DNA of 64,000 nt from Effrenium voratum (GCA_963377175.1 CAUJNA010001624.1:870001-934000), one strand, 5' to 3'; counted from the first letter of the stretch, positions 1 to 12,511 are shown. The notes: a model not told the origin generated them from the sequence alone. A program made the numbers and translations.

Positions 1-77
1 TCCCGAAAAACACCAAGGTTAAAAAGGGCAGCCGCGTGGCTGAAAAACACAACATATACACACTGCTCTCAAAAACA

Positions 78-141
78 AATATATATATATATATATATAT
101 ATACATGTGGGTGTATATATATATATATATGTGGGTGTATA
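78..141. repeat. (TA)n microsatellite
   Basis: Alternating TA with two gtgggtg interruptions. Similar TA runs occur at 1,116-1,132, 14,959-14,977, 15,308-15,370, 22,113-22,145 and 54,626-54,640. Confidence 0.9.
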
Positions 142-543
142 TATGTGTGTGTGCGTGAATTGAACAATTGGGGCATCCCGCATTGCTCAGAAGCAGTAGA
201 ACTCGTCCGATTGAGCTGGGGTCAAGCAGGGCTTTCCCTGATAGAACATACGTCGACCTCATTGCCCACAGCCCAGTCTGATGGCCTCCCCTTTTGGGAG
301 AAGTTACTGCGATTACCCAACCGGAGATTAAGCAGCCGTCGCGCTGGGTTTTCAATGTCTAGCTCCCGAGTGTTTCTACGTCTTTGCCGAAACATCTTGC
401 TTGAGCAGAAGGGCGTTGCCTCAAGGCAAGAAAAGCAAAACAACTCCCTCCTGCTCCATGGGGGTCGAGATGGCGCGAAGTGCATTTTGTCCATCCTCCC
501 TTTGGCTGGAGTTGAGACGTGCCGACGCGTGCACTTGCCGCAC

Positions 544-598
544 CTGCCTGCGCCATGTGCATGTCGCTGGCCTGCGCCACCGTCTGCAATCGGAAGGC
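544..598 (-). CDS. glycosyltransferase exon C8
   Basis: Eighteen codons, AFRLQTVAQASDMHMAQA, plus one base. It joins C7 as LLETEPE|AFRL, and the donor is canonical GT at 543. No convincing next exon was seen in bases 1-540. Confidence 0.65.
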
Positions 599-3500
599 CT
601 CAGCTCCCACCAGGGCTTCCCTTGGTTGCTGCTGACCCCTCTACCAAAAGTTTAGTCACCTTTTTTATGGGTCCCATTCGGCAAATCCCAGCTGTTTCAA
701 CCAAAGAACACTTGACGTCCAATGATCCGGCAAACCAAATAGATCCATAAAGATGCCCACCACATGCGGAAAGAACCCCCCCCCCAAAAAAAAAAAACAC
801 AACTCCATGCCGCCCCTAGAAGGTTGGGCCTTATGGCCTCCCGCCCATGGCCCATCCACCAACCCCCATCCACCAGGCCCCCATGCGGTGTCTGCTGCGT
901 TCAGTCGCATGAACTCGTCCCGCCAAAGGCGCCGCGCCTCGAACAGGTTGGGCCAAGCCCCGCGAGTTTCACACGTCTTCACCCCTCCTCAAACCATCTG
1001 CTTCAGGTCTGGAAATGAGCTTTGCCTAAGTTCAAGGAAGCAACACCCGACTTGTTTGGAGAACCACCTCCGGTGGGTCTTTAAAAAAACAAATATGAAA
1101 AAAACAAAACATGACATATATATATATATATGCATAAGCATCAAAAAGCCACGCAAAAAAAGAACGCCTTGAACCCAAAAAAAGAAAAAAAGGGGCAGCT
1201 CCGCACGCCCCGGCCTCGGGCTCCGTTTCCAGGAGCCGGTGGCACATGGCGTGGATGGCCAGGTACTCGCGGAACTCCATGCCTCGCGCCGGGCGTTCCG
1301 CGCGCGTGGCGCGTGGCGCGTGGCCCGTTTGGGGCTTGGAGTCTCACCTCCGGAGGTGGCTGGGCCCAAGAGAGAGCCCAACCAAACGTCCCCTCTTCTT
1401 GCCGCTGAAATGCAAAAAGGCCCTTTCAAAAAGCTGTGAAGTCCAGAAAGTCAGGAAGTGAGGGGGGTTGGAATCGATTTTAGGCGGGGTGCCTCACTGA
1501 ATGACTTGGGTTTGGCGGCTTTTCCCCGGTTCTGTGTGGGTTCCCCTAAATGCTTTGGTGTTGGCGGCTTCTTTTCGGCTTTCTGCGGGGGCCTTCGTTT
1601 TCGAGCTCAAACCCAGGGGGTCCCCCTCCGTGCCGGCGGACAAGTGGAAACGCCCCGTTCGCCGTTCTGCCAAGGCAAGACTCCCGCGCGGATGTTCGCA
1701 TGCAGGGGGTTCTTGTTGTTTTTTTCTCTTTGGTGTCTCTCACAGCTAGCGGACCTAAAACTTACCCCTTAAAACTCCCTGCGCCCTGGGGAAGTTAATC
1801 TTTTACAGACATATAGCCCATGTTACCCAACAAGTTGAGAAAAGTTGCGTGTTTAAGAGCTAAGAAAACCCAAAGGTCCCCCAACCCATGGTCCCAAGGG
1901 AAGGGGTGCGCGGGATTTTCTGTGTCCCATCCCAGGGTCCGCAACTCTTTCAGAGGAACGGCGAAACGATCCATCTGTGGGATATGCCAACGTGGGTGTG
2001 ACGGTGTGCCTCAAAATGAGGGATGCCTGCAATAGGTTCCTCTGGATTTCCCTTACCCGCCCTTTGGCAAAAGCATGTGTGCTTTTTGCAGTGCCCGTGG
2101 TTGACAGCAAGCGAAGCCAACGAGGGCACGTGGCTTTTGTGGAGTGGGTACCTTTCAGCTTGGTTTGAAGTTTCGAGAGGGAAACCAGAAACCGAAACCC
2201 ATGTTGTTTCTTTCGTTTTTTTGTTTGGGGGGGTCCACCTACGTTGACACATGCACGAAACCCTAAGAAACTTCAAAGGGAACTGCGGACCAAAAGCCTC
2301 TGCCTTCAAGCCCACAAGTTATTTGACCGTGGCCATTGAAAGAAAGAGCCATTTACAAGGTTCCCACATCTCCCAGCCCGTTCCCCACACGGAGGCTCTT
2401 AAATCGGCCTCTCCAAAGAGTGATGCCAAAAGAAAACTCACTTCGGTGTGATCCAGGAATTACCTGATCGAACTTCCCCCGAGAAAAAAAAAAAAGCCTC
2501 ACTTCGGCCTGGCGTAATAAAAATCCTTTGTCCGCAGGTCTTTCTGGGATTTCGTTCTCCCGGCCACCTCTCATTCTCCCTCCTGAGCCCTTGAAGTCGT
2601 CATTCAGCTTCTCGAAGCCCGACAGGTCCAAGCCCTGAGCCCGGGCTAGGGCCGACTAATCCGCCACAGAAGGGGAAGCCCACCAGCAAGACCGGTTCCT
2701 CGAGTTACTGAGTGACCCAAGGACCGCAATTGAACAGCCCTCGCGTTGAACCTACCAGGTATACCAATTCCCGGTCAGGTAAAACACGTCCGGGCGGTGC
2801 AGCATGGCTTGGCCAAGCCTTCGAAGCTGGAGCAAAAAAAAAAGAAGAAGAGGATTGCCTGAGAATCTTCGGGCGCCTTGAAATTCATCAAGCAAGTCCC
2901 TTGGACCTTGGAACTTCTCCCCCCCAACCGCACGTCACCTGCCGCGGCTCCATTTTCTGAGCCAACAACCCCCCTTGGTCAATGGGAGGAAGAATTAAGG
3001 GAACCGCCCCGGAGTGGAAACTGGCTATGTGATGGCTTGACATGACCTCCCCCCCCCCCCCGAAAGCCTCCAAATGGCTCATTTGTTTCTGCATGCGCGC
3101 CGAAAACTGGCCACAGGGCCAAGCAAAACATGCTGCGAGCCGAAGGGCAACTTCCAAAAAGAAACATCACAAACAACTGGGCTGTTCAAAATGAAGGCTT
3201 GGCCAATCCTAATCCAAAATCCTCAGAAGGGGAAGTGACTTCAAAGGGGACCCAATCCTTGCGCAACCCAAGGTAAGGATCGTGCGGATTCCCTTTGATC
3301 AGCCCAGAACACAGAACAAGAACACCTCGCCCCGAACTCACGAGCCCCTGATTCCAGTCGTTGACTTTTTTTACTCAAGCAACAGGCCGAACATTCGGAA
3401 CGGATCCGAAGCATAGGTGTCCTTTGAGGGCAAAAAGATGGGTTTCCCTGGTAGATGAGAAAAAAACACCAGGTAAACCAGGAATCACCCTCCATTTTTC

Positions 3501-4345
3501 CTACCAAACCAAAAAGGATACCTATGATCCAAAGAAGTTTTCGCCTTGTAGAGGGGATGCTGCAGCAAGTTTTCGATGTCCAAACGGTCCCGGAAGAGCT
3601 CCTTGAAGACGTCCCTCGATTGCTGACGTCCGACGTCCGAGCAGGTTGGACCAAAACTTCCGCACAAAAATGGCTGTGGGTCAAAACCAATGAAATCCCA
3701 TTTTGGGGTAGGTGCACCAACCATGTTAGTGGAGATTTTAGTGGGGATTGGGATGTTCACTGGGGGCTAACCGGGATTTTGACCCATGGCCAAATCATTG
3801 CAGCTGCACGTGTTCAGACTGCAACAATTCCTGGATCTGTTCAAAGTCTAAACTTATTCCACAACATCAACTGCAGAGGTTTAAAAGGACTTCATCATGG
3901 TGTTTAGTTCTGCCCGGGTGCCCTCGCAATACAATCGGCAAATCGTTCGTGCACATCCCGGTGAGTTTCCCACCCCGACGTGGAGCCCCGTCCCCGATTT
4001 GAGGTGTGGGTGAGGGTACGCGTTGCGCTGGCGCCTGTGCCATCAACATCCAATCCCGTTCTCGACGGTCAACCGGGGAACGCCCACACAGGTGCGCATA
4101 CGCTGGTCCCCTGATCCTTCCTGCCCTGATCTTATGACAAGTGCAAACCCTTCGCCAAACCTAAACCGCGGGGGCGATATTTTCGTCAGGCCCCAGCGGT
4201 CATCACAATGACCCTGTGAAACCAGATTCTTGGAATGGCGTGGGGGGTTCTTAGGCCAGGCTGTACCCCAGCTAACCTGTAACCTCACTCAAAGAGTACC
4301 TGACGCGCGGGGGTACCTCACGCGCGGAGGCTGGAGGCGGGGGGG

Positions 4346-4396
<51 letters not shown>

Positions 4397-4847
4397 CGTT
4401 AGTTAATTGGTTAGTTAGTTAGTTACTTAGCTACTTAGTTAGTTAAGTTAACTAGTTGGCTAGTTGGCTAGTTAGTTAGTTAGTTAGTTAGTCAGTTAGT
4501 GACGTAGTTAGTTAGGTAGCTTGGTAGCTTACTTGGTTGCGGGAAAAATATGTCACGCGCGCAATCGAGTTTCACGGTACCTGACGCACGGACAGGGGGT
4601 ACCTGACGCGCGGGAGGAGGGAGGTACCTAAAGGGTGGGATCTTGAGAGCAGGTGCCTGACGCGCGGGATCGCCGCGGACCTGTAACCTCACTCAAAGAG
4701 TACCTGACGCGCGGGGGTACCTGACGCGCGGAGGCTGGAGGCGGGGGGGGGGGGGAGGGGTAAAGCGGCTAGTTATTGTTAGTTAATTAGTTAGTTAGTT
4801 ACTTAGTTAGTTGAGTTAGTTGGTTGGCTATCTGGTTTGTTAGTTAG

Positions 4848-4901
<54 letters not shown>

Positions 4902-5513
4902 CTTAGTTTGTTAGTTAGTTATTTAGTCAGTTAGGGACGTAGTTAGTTAGGTAGCTTGGTAGCTTACTTGGTTGCGGGAAAAAATATATGTCACGCGCGT
5001 AATCGAGTTTCACGGTACCTGACGCACGGACAGGGGGTACCTGACGCGCGGGGGTACCTGACGCTCGGAGGCTGGAGGCGGGGGGGGGGGGGGGGAGGGG
5101 GGTAGTGAGTTAGTTAGTTCGTTAGTTCACTAGTTAGGTAGTTACTTTGTTACTTAGTTACTTAGTTAGTTAAGTTACTTAGTTGGCTAATTGGTTAGTT
5201 AGGTAGTTAGTTAGTTAATTAGTTAGTTAGTTAGTTAGTCAGTTAGTGACGTAGTTAGTTAGATAGCTTGGTAGCTTACTTGGTTGCGGGAAAAAATATT
5301 TGTCACGTGCGGGATCAAGTTTCGCGGCACCTGACGCGCGGAAAGGTGGTACCTGACGCGCGGGAGGAGGGAGGTGCCCAACGCGCGGGATCTTGAGAGC
5401 AGGTGCCTGACGCGCGGGATCGCCGCGGACCTGTAACCTCACTCAAAGAGTACCTGACGCGCGGGGGTACCTGACGCGCGGAGGCTGGAGGCGGGGAGGG
5501 GAGGGGTAAGGCG

Positions 5514-5566
<53 letters not shown>

Positions 5567-8500
5567 CTAGTTAATTAGTTAGTTAGTGTCGTAGTTAGTT
5601 TGTAGCTTGGTACCTTGCTTGGTTGGTTAGCTGCCGCACGGCTGGGGAAAGAGTACATCACGTGCGGGATCAAGTTTCGCGGCACCTGACGCGCGGAAGG
5701 GGGGTACCTGACGCGCGGGAGGAGGGAGGTGCCCAACGCGCGGGATCTTGAGAGCAGGTGCCTGACGCGCGGCATCGCCGCGTACCTGACGCGCAAAGGC
5801 TGGAGAGGAGGGGGGGGGGGGTTGGTGGTTAGTTAGTTAATTTGCTAGCTAGCTAGATAGCTAGTTCGTTTGTTAATTGATCAGTTAGTAGTTTTATAGT
5901 TACTGGTTAGTTAGTACCTAACCTCTAACCTCTTTGAGTACCGGACACGCGGAGGTGCCTAACGTGCGGATGCTGGAGGGGGGGGGAGGGCTAAGGCGGT
6001 TAGTTAGTTAGTTAGTCAGTTAGTTAGTTAGCTAATTGGTTAGTTAGTTAGCTTTACTTGTTTGTAGTTGGGTTACGGGCTTGCGGGATCGAGTTTCGCG
6101 GTACCTGACGCGCGGAAAGGGTACCTGACGCGCGGCAGGAGGGAGGTACCTAACGCGCGAGATCGTGAGAGCAGGCGCCTGACGCGCGGGATCGCCGCGG
6201 ACCTGACGCGCAAAGGCTGGAGAGGAAAGGGGGGTTGGTTAATGAGTTTGTTAGTTAGCTAGCTAGCTAGCTAGTTAGTTAGCTAATTAAAGTTGGCTAG
6301 ATAAGTAACTCAGAAAGTTACTAAGTTAGTGAGTTAGTCAGTTAGTGAATTAGTACCTAACCTGTAACCTCACTCAACCTCAAAGAGTACCTGACGCGCG
6401 GGGGTACCTGACGCGCGAAGGCTAGAGGCGGAGGGCGGGGGGGGGGGAAGGCGGCTAGTTAGTTAGTTAGTTAGTTAGCTAGTTAGCTAGCTAGCTAGCT
6501 AGCTAGCTAATTAATTAGTTAGTTATTTAGCTGGTTAGTTAGTTAGTCAGTTAGTTAGTTAGTTAGTTAGTTAGTTAATTATTTAATGAGTTAGTGACGT
6601 AGTTAGGTATAGTTTGGTAGTTAGTTAGTTCCTTACTTGGTTGGTTAGTTGCCGCACGGGAGGAGGGAGGTACCTAACGTGTAGGATCTCGAGAGCAGGT
6701 GCCTGACGCGCGGGATCGCAATTAGTCCACCTGTCGCGCGGGGCTACTTGACGCGCGGAGACTGAGAAAGTGGGGCAGTTTAGTTACCGCACGGGATCAT
6801 GCGCGGAATCGGGCTATAGGCACTACCTGACGTTCGGGAACGTCAGGCGCAGCATCGAGCGCGGGGTTGGAAAGTGCCTGGCGGAGTACTTGACGGGCAG
6901 GATCGGGTGAGGCGGCGCCTGACGCGCGAAAGTGCGGAGGTGGCGGGGTAGCTAGTTGGTTAGTTAATTAGTTAGTTGGTTGGTTGGTTCGTTAGTCAGT
7001 TACTTAGTTAGTTAGTTAGTCAGTCAGTTAGTTGCTTAGTTTGCCAGTTAGCGAGTTTGTCAACTAGATATAGAGTTAGTTAGTTAGTCAGCAAGCTACT
7101 AGTTGGTTGCGTAGTTAGATAGACGCACGGGGTCGGGACCTCATCCGCGAACTGACGCGCGGGGGTACCTGACTGCCGGGGTCATCTTGCCCCTGATACC
7201 TTGTGGTAGTAGAAAGGGGATAGGGGCCCTCACGCGTGCAAAGGGGAGATAGCAGCGACACGGCGTGCAGCTGACGCGCGGATCGCGATAAAGAGGGGAT
7301 AGTCGCGCGGATCGGGACAGGAGGGTCTCACACAGGGAAGGGGGAAAGTAGCTGACGCACGGCAAGGGCCTGACGCCTGGCGAGGGAGAGAACTTGACGT
7401 GACTGTGTGCGGAAAGGCTGACGCAGATCAACATGGAAGCAGACAGGGGGCACCCAACGCGCGAGAGGGAGGGTATTAGCTGACGCGCGACTTGGATGAC
7501 GTGCGGAAGGGTATAGCTGACGCACGGATCGGTAGGGAGTCCTGACGCGCGAGAAGGTGGGATGGCAGCTGACGTGCGGAGCGGGGCAAGGGGGGATGGT
7601 AGCTGACGCGCGGATCGGGTCAGGAGCTACCTGACGCGCGGCATGGCGAACAGTAAGGGCTGTGACGAGTGAAAAAGCTTTGACGCGCGAGAAAGGTACC
7701 TGACGCGCGGAAGCTTGGATAGTACGGCTGACACGCGGATCGGGATGCAAGGGACGGCGGGAGGGGGAAAGTAGCTGACGCACGGATCGGAAAAATAATT
7801 GTATGCCTGACGAGCAGATCGGGATAAAGGGCGCTTCACGCGCGGAAAGGCGCTCGGGATAGGGTCTCACACACGTAAGAAGGAAAACAGCTGACACTAG
7901 TTGCTGACGAACTCGGGTCCCTGTCTGGGGAACGGGGATAGTATGACGCGCAGATCAGGGCACCTGACACGCGGAAGGGGGCATAGTAGCTGACGCCCGG
8001 ATCAAAGGCTGACGCGCGGATCGGGATTGGGGAGTACCTGACGCTCACGCTAGGGCGCACCTGACGCGCGGGTACCTGACGTGCGGAAACGCGGAAGAGC
8101 GAATAGCAGTTGACAACGCACGGAAGGGCTGACGAAGGTGGGATAGCCGCTGACGTGCGAATCGGGGCACCTGACGCGCGGAAGGGGGGATAGTAGCTGA
8201 CGCGCGGATCGGGTCAGGGGAGACGCGCGGCTGGGCGAATATAGCAGCTGATGCCGCGCGGAAGGGCTGACGCGCGGATCGGGAGCGGGGGGTACCTGAC
8301 GCTCACGCAAGGGCGCACCTGACGCGCGGACACCTGACGCGTGGAAGGGAGGATAGTAGCTCACGCGCGGATGGGGACGGGGGGGTACCTGACGCGCGGA
8401 AGAAGGATAGTGGCTGACGCGCGGATGGGAATGGGGGGTACCTGACGCGCGGAAGAGGGGATAGTAGAGTGGTCAGGCGGTACCTGACACGCGGCAGGGC

Positions 8501-11500
8501 GAATAGCAGCTGACGACGAGGGCTGACGAAGGTGGGATAGTAGCTGACGTGCGGATCGCGGCACCTGACGCGCGGAAGGGGGGAGAGTAGCTGACGCGCG
8601 GATCGGGTCAGGGTACCTGACGCACGGCAGGGCGAATAGCAGCTGACGCGGATCGAAATGAAGCAGACAGCAGGGGGCACCTTAGCTGACGCGCGACTTG
8701 GATGACGTGCGGAAGGGGTAGACTAGCTGACGCACCGGATTGGTAGGAAGTCCTGACGCGCGACAAGGTGGGATGGTAGCTGGGGAGGGGGAAAGTAGCT
8801 GACGCACGGATCGGGAAGAGGATTGCACACAGCTGACGCGCGGATGGGGATAGGGGGCCCCTCACACGCGGAAAGGGGGGACAGTAGCTGACGCGCGGAT
8901 CGCGATAGGGTCTCACGTGCGGATGAGGGAAAACAGCTGACGCACGGAAACGGCCTGCCGCGAAAGGAAGGATAGTAGTTGCTGACGAACGGATCAGGCT
9001 AGGGTGCCTGTCGCGGGAAAGGGGATAGTAGCTGACGGGTGAGATCGGGAGCTGACGTGCGGATTGGGGCACCTGACGCGCGGAAGGGGGGATAGTAGCT
9101 GTCGCACGGATCGGGTCAGGGGGTACCTGACACACGCCAGGGCGAATAGCAGCTGACGCCACGTGGAAGGGTTGCCGCGCGGATCGGGATTGGGGGGTAC
9201 CTTACGCTCACGCTAGGGTGCACCTGACGCGCGGATACCTGACGCGCGGAAGGGAGGATAGTAGCTGACGCGCGGATCGGGTCAGGGGGTGCCTGACGCG
9301 CGGCAGGGCGAATAGCAGCGCGGACGGGCTGACGGGCGGATTGGGATTAGGGGGTGCCTGACGCTCACACTCCGGGCGCACCTGAGGCGCTCTGACGCGC
9401 GGAAGGGAGGATAGTAGCTCACGCGCGGGTGGGGATGGGGGTACCTGACGCGCGGAAGCGGGATAGTAGCTGACGCGCGGATGGGGATGGGAGGTACCTG
9501 ACGCGCGGAAGAGGGGATATTAGATCAGGTCAGGCGGTACCTAACACGCGGCAGGGCGAATTGCAGCTGACGCACGGAAGGGATAGTAGCTGACGTGCGA
9601 GGGGGATAGTAGCCGACGCGCGGAGGGAACCTGACGCGCGGCAAGGCGAATAGCAGCTGACGCCGCTGACGCGGGGATCGGAGGGTGCCTGACGCTCACG
9701 CAAGGGCGCACCCGCGGGGATGCCTGACGCGTGGAAGGGGGTAGTAGCTGACGCGCGGATCGGAATGGGGGGCCCCTTACGCGCGGAGGAGGGATAGTAG
9801 ATCGGGTCAGGCGGTACCTCACACACGGCAGGGCTCATAGAAGCTGACGACGTGCGGAAGGGCTGACGAAGGTGGGATGTGCAGATCGGCACCTGACGCG
9901 CGGAAGGGCTGACGTGCGGATCGGGTCAGGGGTGCCTGACTCGCGGCAGGGCGCATAGCAGCTGACGCCGCGCGGAAGGGCTGACGCGCGGATCGGGAGT
10001 GGGGGGTGCCACGCTCACGCTTTGCGCGGATACCTGCTGCGCGGAAGGGAGGATAGTAGCTGACGCGCGGATGGGGGTGGGGGGTACCTGACGCGCGGAA
10101 GGGGGATAGTAGCTGACGCGCGGATGGAAAATAGTAGCTGACGCGCGGATGGGAGTGGGGGGGTACCTGACGCGCGGAAGAGGGGATAGTAGATGGGGCC
10201 AGGCGGTACCTGACACGTGGCAGGTAGCAGCTGACGACGCGCAGAAGGGCTGACGCGCGGACCGGGAGTGTAGGCGCCTGACGCATACCTGACGCGCGGC
10301 AGGGAGGATAGTAGCTGACGCGCGGATGGGGATGGGGGGTACCTGACGCGCGGAAGGGGGATAGTAGCTGACGCGCGGATGGGGATGGGGGGTACCTGAC
10401 GCGCGGAAGGGAAATAGTAGCTGACGCGGGGGCTGGGGTACCTAATGTCTTAGGCATATGGTGGATGTTTGGCGCTTTCTTCTTCCGTGGGTGGACCAAA
10501 TCCTGCACCACTTTGAAACCATGGGAACCATTGTTTGTTGGCATTTACAGCGGAATCATCATTCCAGATTTCTTAGGTGGTGCTTTGGGCTTCGGGATTT
10601 GGCTGTGGGTCAAGAATAGGTACCTCAAATGGAACCCTAGTATGTGGCAACATGGACCGAAACCTGCGGTCCATATCCTGGTGGTTTAACTTTGACCCAT
10701 ACCCATTTGGCAAACCGACGCCTCCAGCGGAGGAAGAAGGGGTTCCGCGGCCCCGTCGCCAGACACCAGCTCTCCACAAAGTCCTCCGAAGAATGCAACC
10801 CCGGGGGGGAACCTAAGGGGGGAGGCCATGGACACTTAGAGCCTGCGTTGCAGCCAACAACTCATTAAAGACCAATACCAACCCTACAAAGGAGGCGGTT
10901 GCAAAGTAGGCCAGGGGGGGGAGGACCCTTCTTGGAGAGTTCAAAGGACAAATCACATTCAAACCAAGCCCAAGCAAGGTCCGTCTCAAAATGGTGGGGG
11001 GAACTCCTTTCTGACCTTTTGGGATGCTCAAGGGCCAAAATGAACCCTCAAATGTGGGAGCGGGGACGTCCTGTGGGATGGTCTCAAGGACAAACCAAAC
11101 GAAGCCAACCACCAAACATGGGTCCTATTTATTATGTTACAAAACACCCAGGGCGTGCCCTTATCGACAAGAGCATCCGAAAATCCAAGGCTTCGTCCCA
11201 TGGTCTGTGATTCTCTTCCCTTGGTATGCTCGCAGCCCCCCACCAAATGAACCGAACCAACCAAAGCATAAAAACATATAGAAACATGTACCAAAAGCCT
11301 TGCGGCAGTCCCTTCCCTTCCACCCAAGCCCCCCCCCCCCCAGTTCAAGTCCTCACCCCCCAGGGCATCAGTGCCGTAAAAGGGGTGGAAGAACACGCAG
11401 GCGGCTTTTTGGCCACGGGAGATTGCGTTCCAGCACATCTGGTCCAGACTGCCGCAGACCAGAATATTCACGTCCAACCACACCTGTGGTGTGGTGCTTC

Positions 11501-12511
11501 GTTTGATTTGCTTTGGACGGAAAAAGGGCTCTCCAACCAAACCAAACCCGGTGTTATTGAAATGTTATTTCTGGCTTTGGGACAAAGGCTAGCCCTTTGT
11601 TGGTGGGCCGGTTGGCCATTGCGAAACAGCGATTGATCATTGACCCTGTTTGCAAAAGGTTGGCCCTTTTAATCGCATGTTCCCAACAAGTCATGTTCCC
11701 AACAAGTTGGCATGTTCCCAAAAAGTTGACATGTTCCCAAAAAGTTGACATCCCCTCCCCAACAAGTTGACATGTTCCCCAAAAAAGTTTTTATTGTTGT
11801 TGCTTCCTTATAGGAGGAGAAAAAGAAAAAATAGAAACAAACAAAAAGCAAAACACAACAAAAGCCAGCTGTGTCTGCACCCCCTAATTTCTTTCTCGTG
11901 CCAAGTCTCCCCGCCGTAGCGGCTCAGCACGCCCAGGCGCACCGCATCCGAGGCGGTCTGGTGCGAGGTCATGTCCATGAAGCGGTTGGGGAGCTCCTCC
12001 TCGGTGAGGTACTCCATGACCGTGGACTTCTGCAAAATCCGGACCTGTGGATGGACGAAATCCATTTCGCACCGGTTCGAAACCATGGAAAATAATGGGA
12101 AACCATGGAAAATCATGGGAAACCATGGAAAACCATGGAAAACAAAATCCGGACCTACTGTTGGACCCTCTTTACACCACCCTCCCGCCTCCTCGCTAGG
12201 GTGGTATAACACTACTGTTTCAGCCACGGCCCCGGAAGAAACGTTTTTTTTAAAGCTCCTCCGCAAAGGAAATTTTCCTAGAGGGTGCTCTCATTTTTAC
12301 GGCTTTTCCTTGGCTACGAGCTCAATCAATCCGCTGGGTTTGGGCCACCTTTTTGGGCGACTGCGAGAAAGGGTCCAGGCAGGTTCCAAGCGCGCCGAGG
12401 CGCGTCCCAGTGGGGATTCAGCCGCTGCCAGGTCTGCACGCACATCTGGAAGAACTCGGGCATCTGATTGTGACCCTGCGCCCAGTAGGCCCAAATCGTG
12501 CGCGCCCGGAC
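544..12511 (-). CDS. capsular polysaccharide synthesis (Caps_synth)-like glycosyltransferase, 8 exons, partial
   Basis: Eight exons joined in phase give about 219 residues resembling the Caps_synth / DXD sugar-binding glycosyltransferase families, which transfer sugars from activated donors, usually in the secretory pathway. Diagnostic segments are IWAYWAQGHNQMPEFFQMCV (the IW.YW.QG...MP...C motif), ASDAVRLGVLSRYGGVWLDV (the SD..R...L..YGG.W.D motif, with the acidic sugar-nucleotide site in WLDV), DFVESWCLATGPRNPFFLRW and FREYLAIHAMCHRLLETEPE. Most introns are GC-AG or GA-AG. One intron (3,615-10,721) holds a 6.2-kb satellite. The N-terminus, including any signal anchor, and the last exon or exons were not identified; the last one found ends 543 bp from the window edge. 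Confidence 0.85.
1215..1282 (-). CDS. glycosyltransferase exon C7
   Basis: Encodes MEFREYLAIHAMCHRLLETE then PE, resembling the (Y)F..H..F..L...DP segment of the family. Two leading bases complete a Gly codon from C6. The donor is GC at 1,214. Confidence 0.75.
2589..2634 (-). CDS. glycosyltransferase exon C6
   Basis: Fifteen codons, GLDLSGFEKLNDDFK, plus one base. Phase fits C5 and C7; the donor is GC at 2,588. Confidence 0.65.
3412..3526. mobile_element. introner-like element, family 2
   Basis: Inverted ends CATAGGTGTCC / CATAGGTATCC enclose about 90 bp with ccctggtagatg and accaggtaaaccagg inside. It lies 18 bp from glycosyltransferase exon C5. Confidence 0.6.
3545..3614 (-). CDS. glycosyltransferase exon C5
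   Basis: Encodes DVFKELFRDRLDIENLLQHP then LYK, joining C4 in phase as FFLRWR|DVF. The donor is GC at 3,544. A family-2 inverted-repeat element lies just downstream in the next intron (3,412-3,526). Confidence 0.75.
4270..7110. repeat. satellite part 1: (GTTA)n blocks alternating with CTGACGCGCGG motifs
   Basis: Higher-order units several hundred bases long. Each has acctgtaacctcactcaaag, paired tacctgacgcgcgg motifs, a G run, a long (gtta)n tract and a gcttacttggttgcgggaaa segment. Starts recur near 4,274, 4,690, 5,429 and 6,363. It lies in the glycosyltransferase intron. No gene is seen; open frames here are accidental. Confidence 0.9.
7110..10445. repeat. satellite part 2: about 53-bp units with paired CTGACGCGCGG
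   Basis: Units such as gatagtagctgacgcgcgga followed by tggggatggggggtacctga, period 53 bp between 10,307 and 10,413 and more diverged to the left. The shared 11-mer ctgacgcgcgg occurs dozens of times, so it keeps a conserved, CpG-rich core while spacers drift. Long minus-strand open frames here are repeat artefacts. Confidence 0.9.
10478..10690. repeat. dispersed repeat around tggctgtgggtcaa
   Basis: Its halves recur elsewhere: the ttgttggcattta...ttcttaggt half at 14,325-14,402, the cggtacc...aacatagacc...aacctgcg half at 22,310-22,385, and an inverted copy of the tgtgggtcaa half at 46,570-46,665. It is an old non-coding repeat family in introns and spacers. Confidence 0.6.
10722..10783 (-). 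CDS. glycosyltransferase exon C4
   Basis: Encodes DFVESWCLATGPRNPFFLRW plus two bases. It matches the (W)F.AA.PG.P....W segment of Caps_synth proteins. The donor is GC at 10,721, opening the intron that contains the satellite. Confidence 0.8.
11370..11483 (-). CDS. glycosyltransferase exon C3
   Basis: Thirty-eight codons starting VWLDVNILVCGSLDQMCWNA. This completes YGG|VWLD, the conserved Asp-containing site. The 3' end is 11,370 (GA donor) or 11,367 (GC donor). Confidence 0.8.
11910..12044 (-). CDS. glycosyltransferase exon C2
   Basis: Forty-five codons starting VRILQKSTVMEYL and ending ASDAVRLGVLSRYGG, the core Caps_synth motif. It joins C1 as NPHWD|VRIL. A GA donor at 11,909 keeps phase 0 with C3. 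The 14 bases across its 3' splice site recur 110 bp upstream in the intron. Confidence 0.85.
12047..12142. repeat. (AAACCATGG)n minisatellite bounded by a 14-bp direct repeat
   Basis: caaaatccggacct occurs at 12,033-12,046 (across the 3' splice site of glycosyltransferase exon C2) and again at 12,143-12,156. Between them are copies of aaaccatggaa. Confidence 0.8.
12404..12511 (-). CDS. glycosyltransferase exon C1
   Basis: Thirty-six codons containing IWAYWAQGHNQMPEFFQMCV and ending NPHWD. The acceptor AG is at 12,513-12,512 and the donor GC at 12,403. There is no start codon, so at least one upstream exon is missing. Confidence 0.85.

Noticed and set aside
4270..10445. CRISPR array
   Set aside because: Repeat spacing is irregular, spacers are themselves repeats, no cas genes, and the context is eukaryotic.
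7141..10544. Arg/Ser/Pro-rich minus-strand frames in the satellite
   Set aside because: All derive from the CCGCGCGTCAG core and its spacers.
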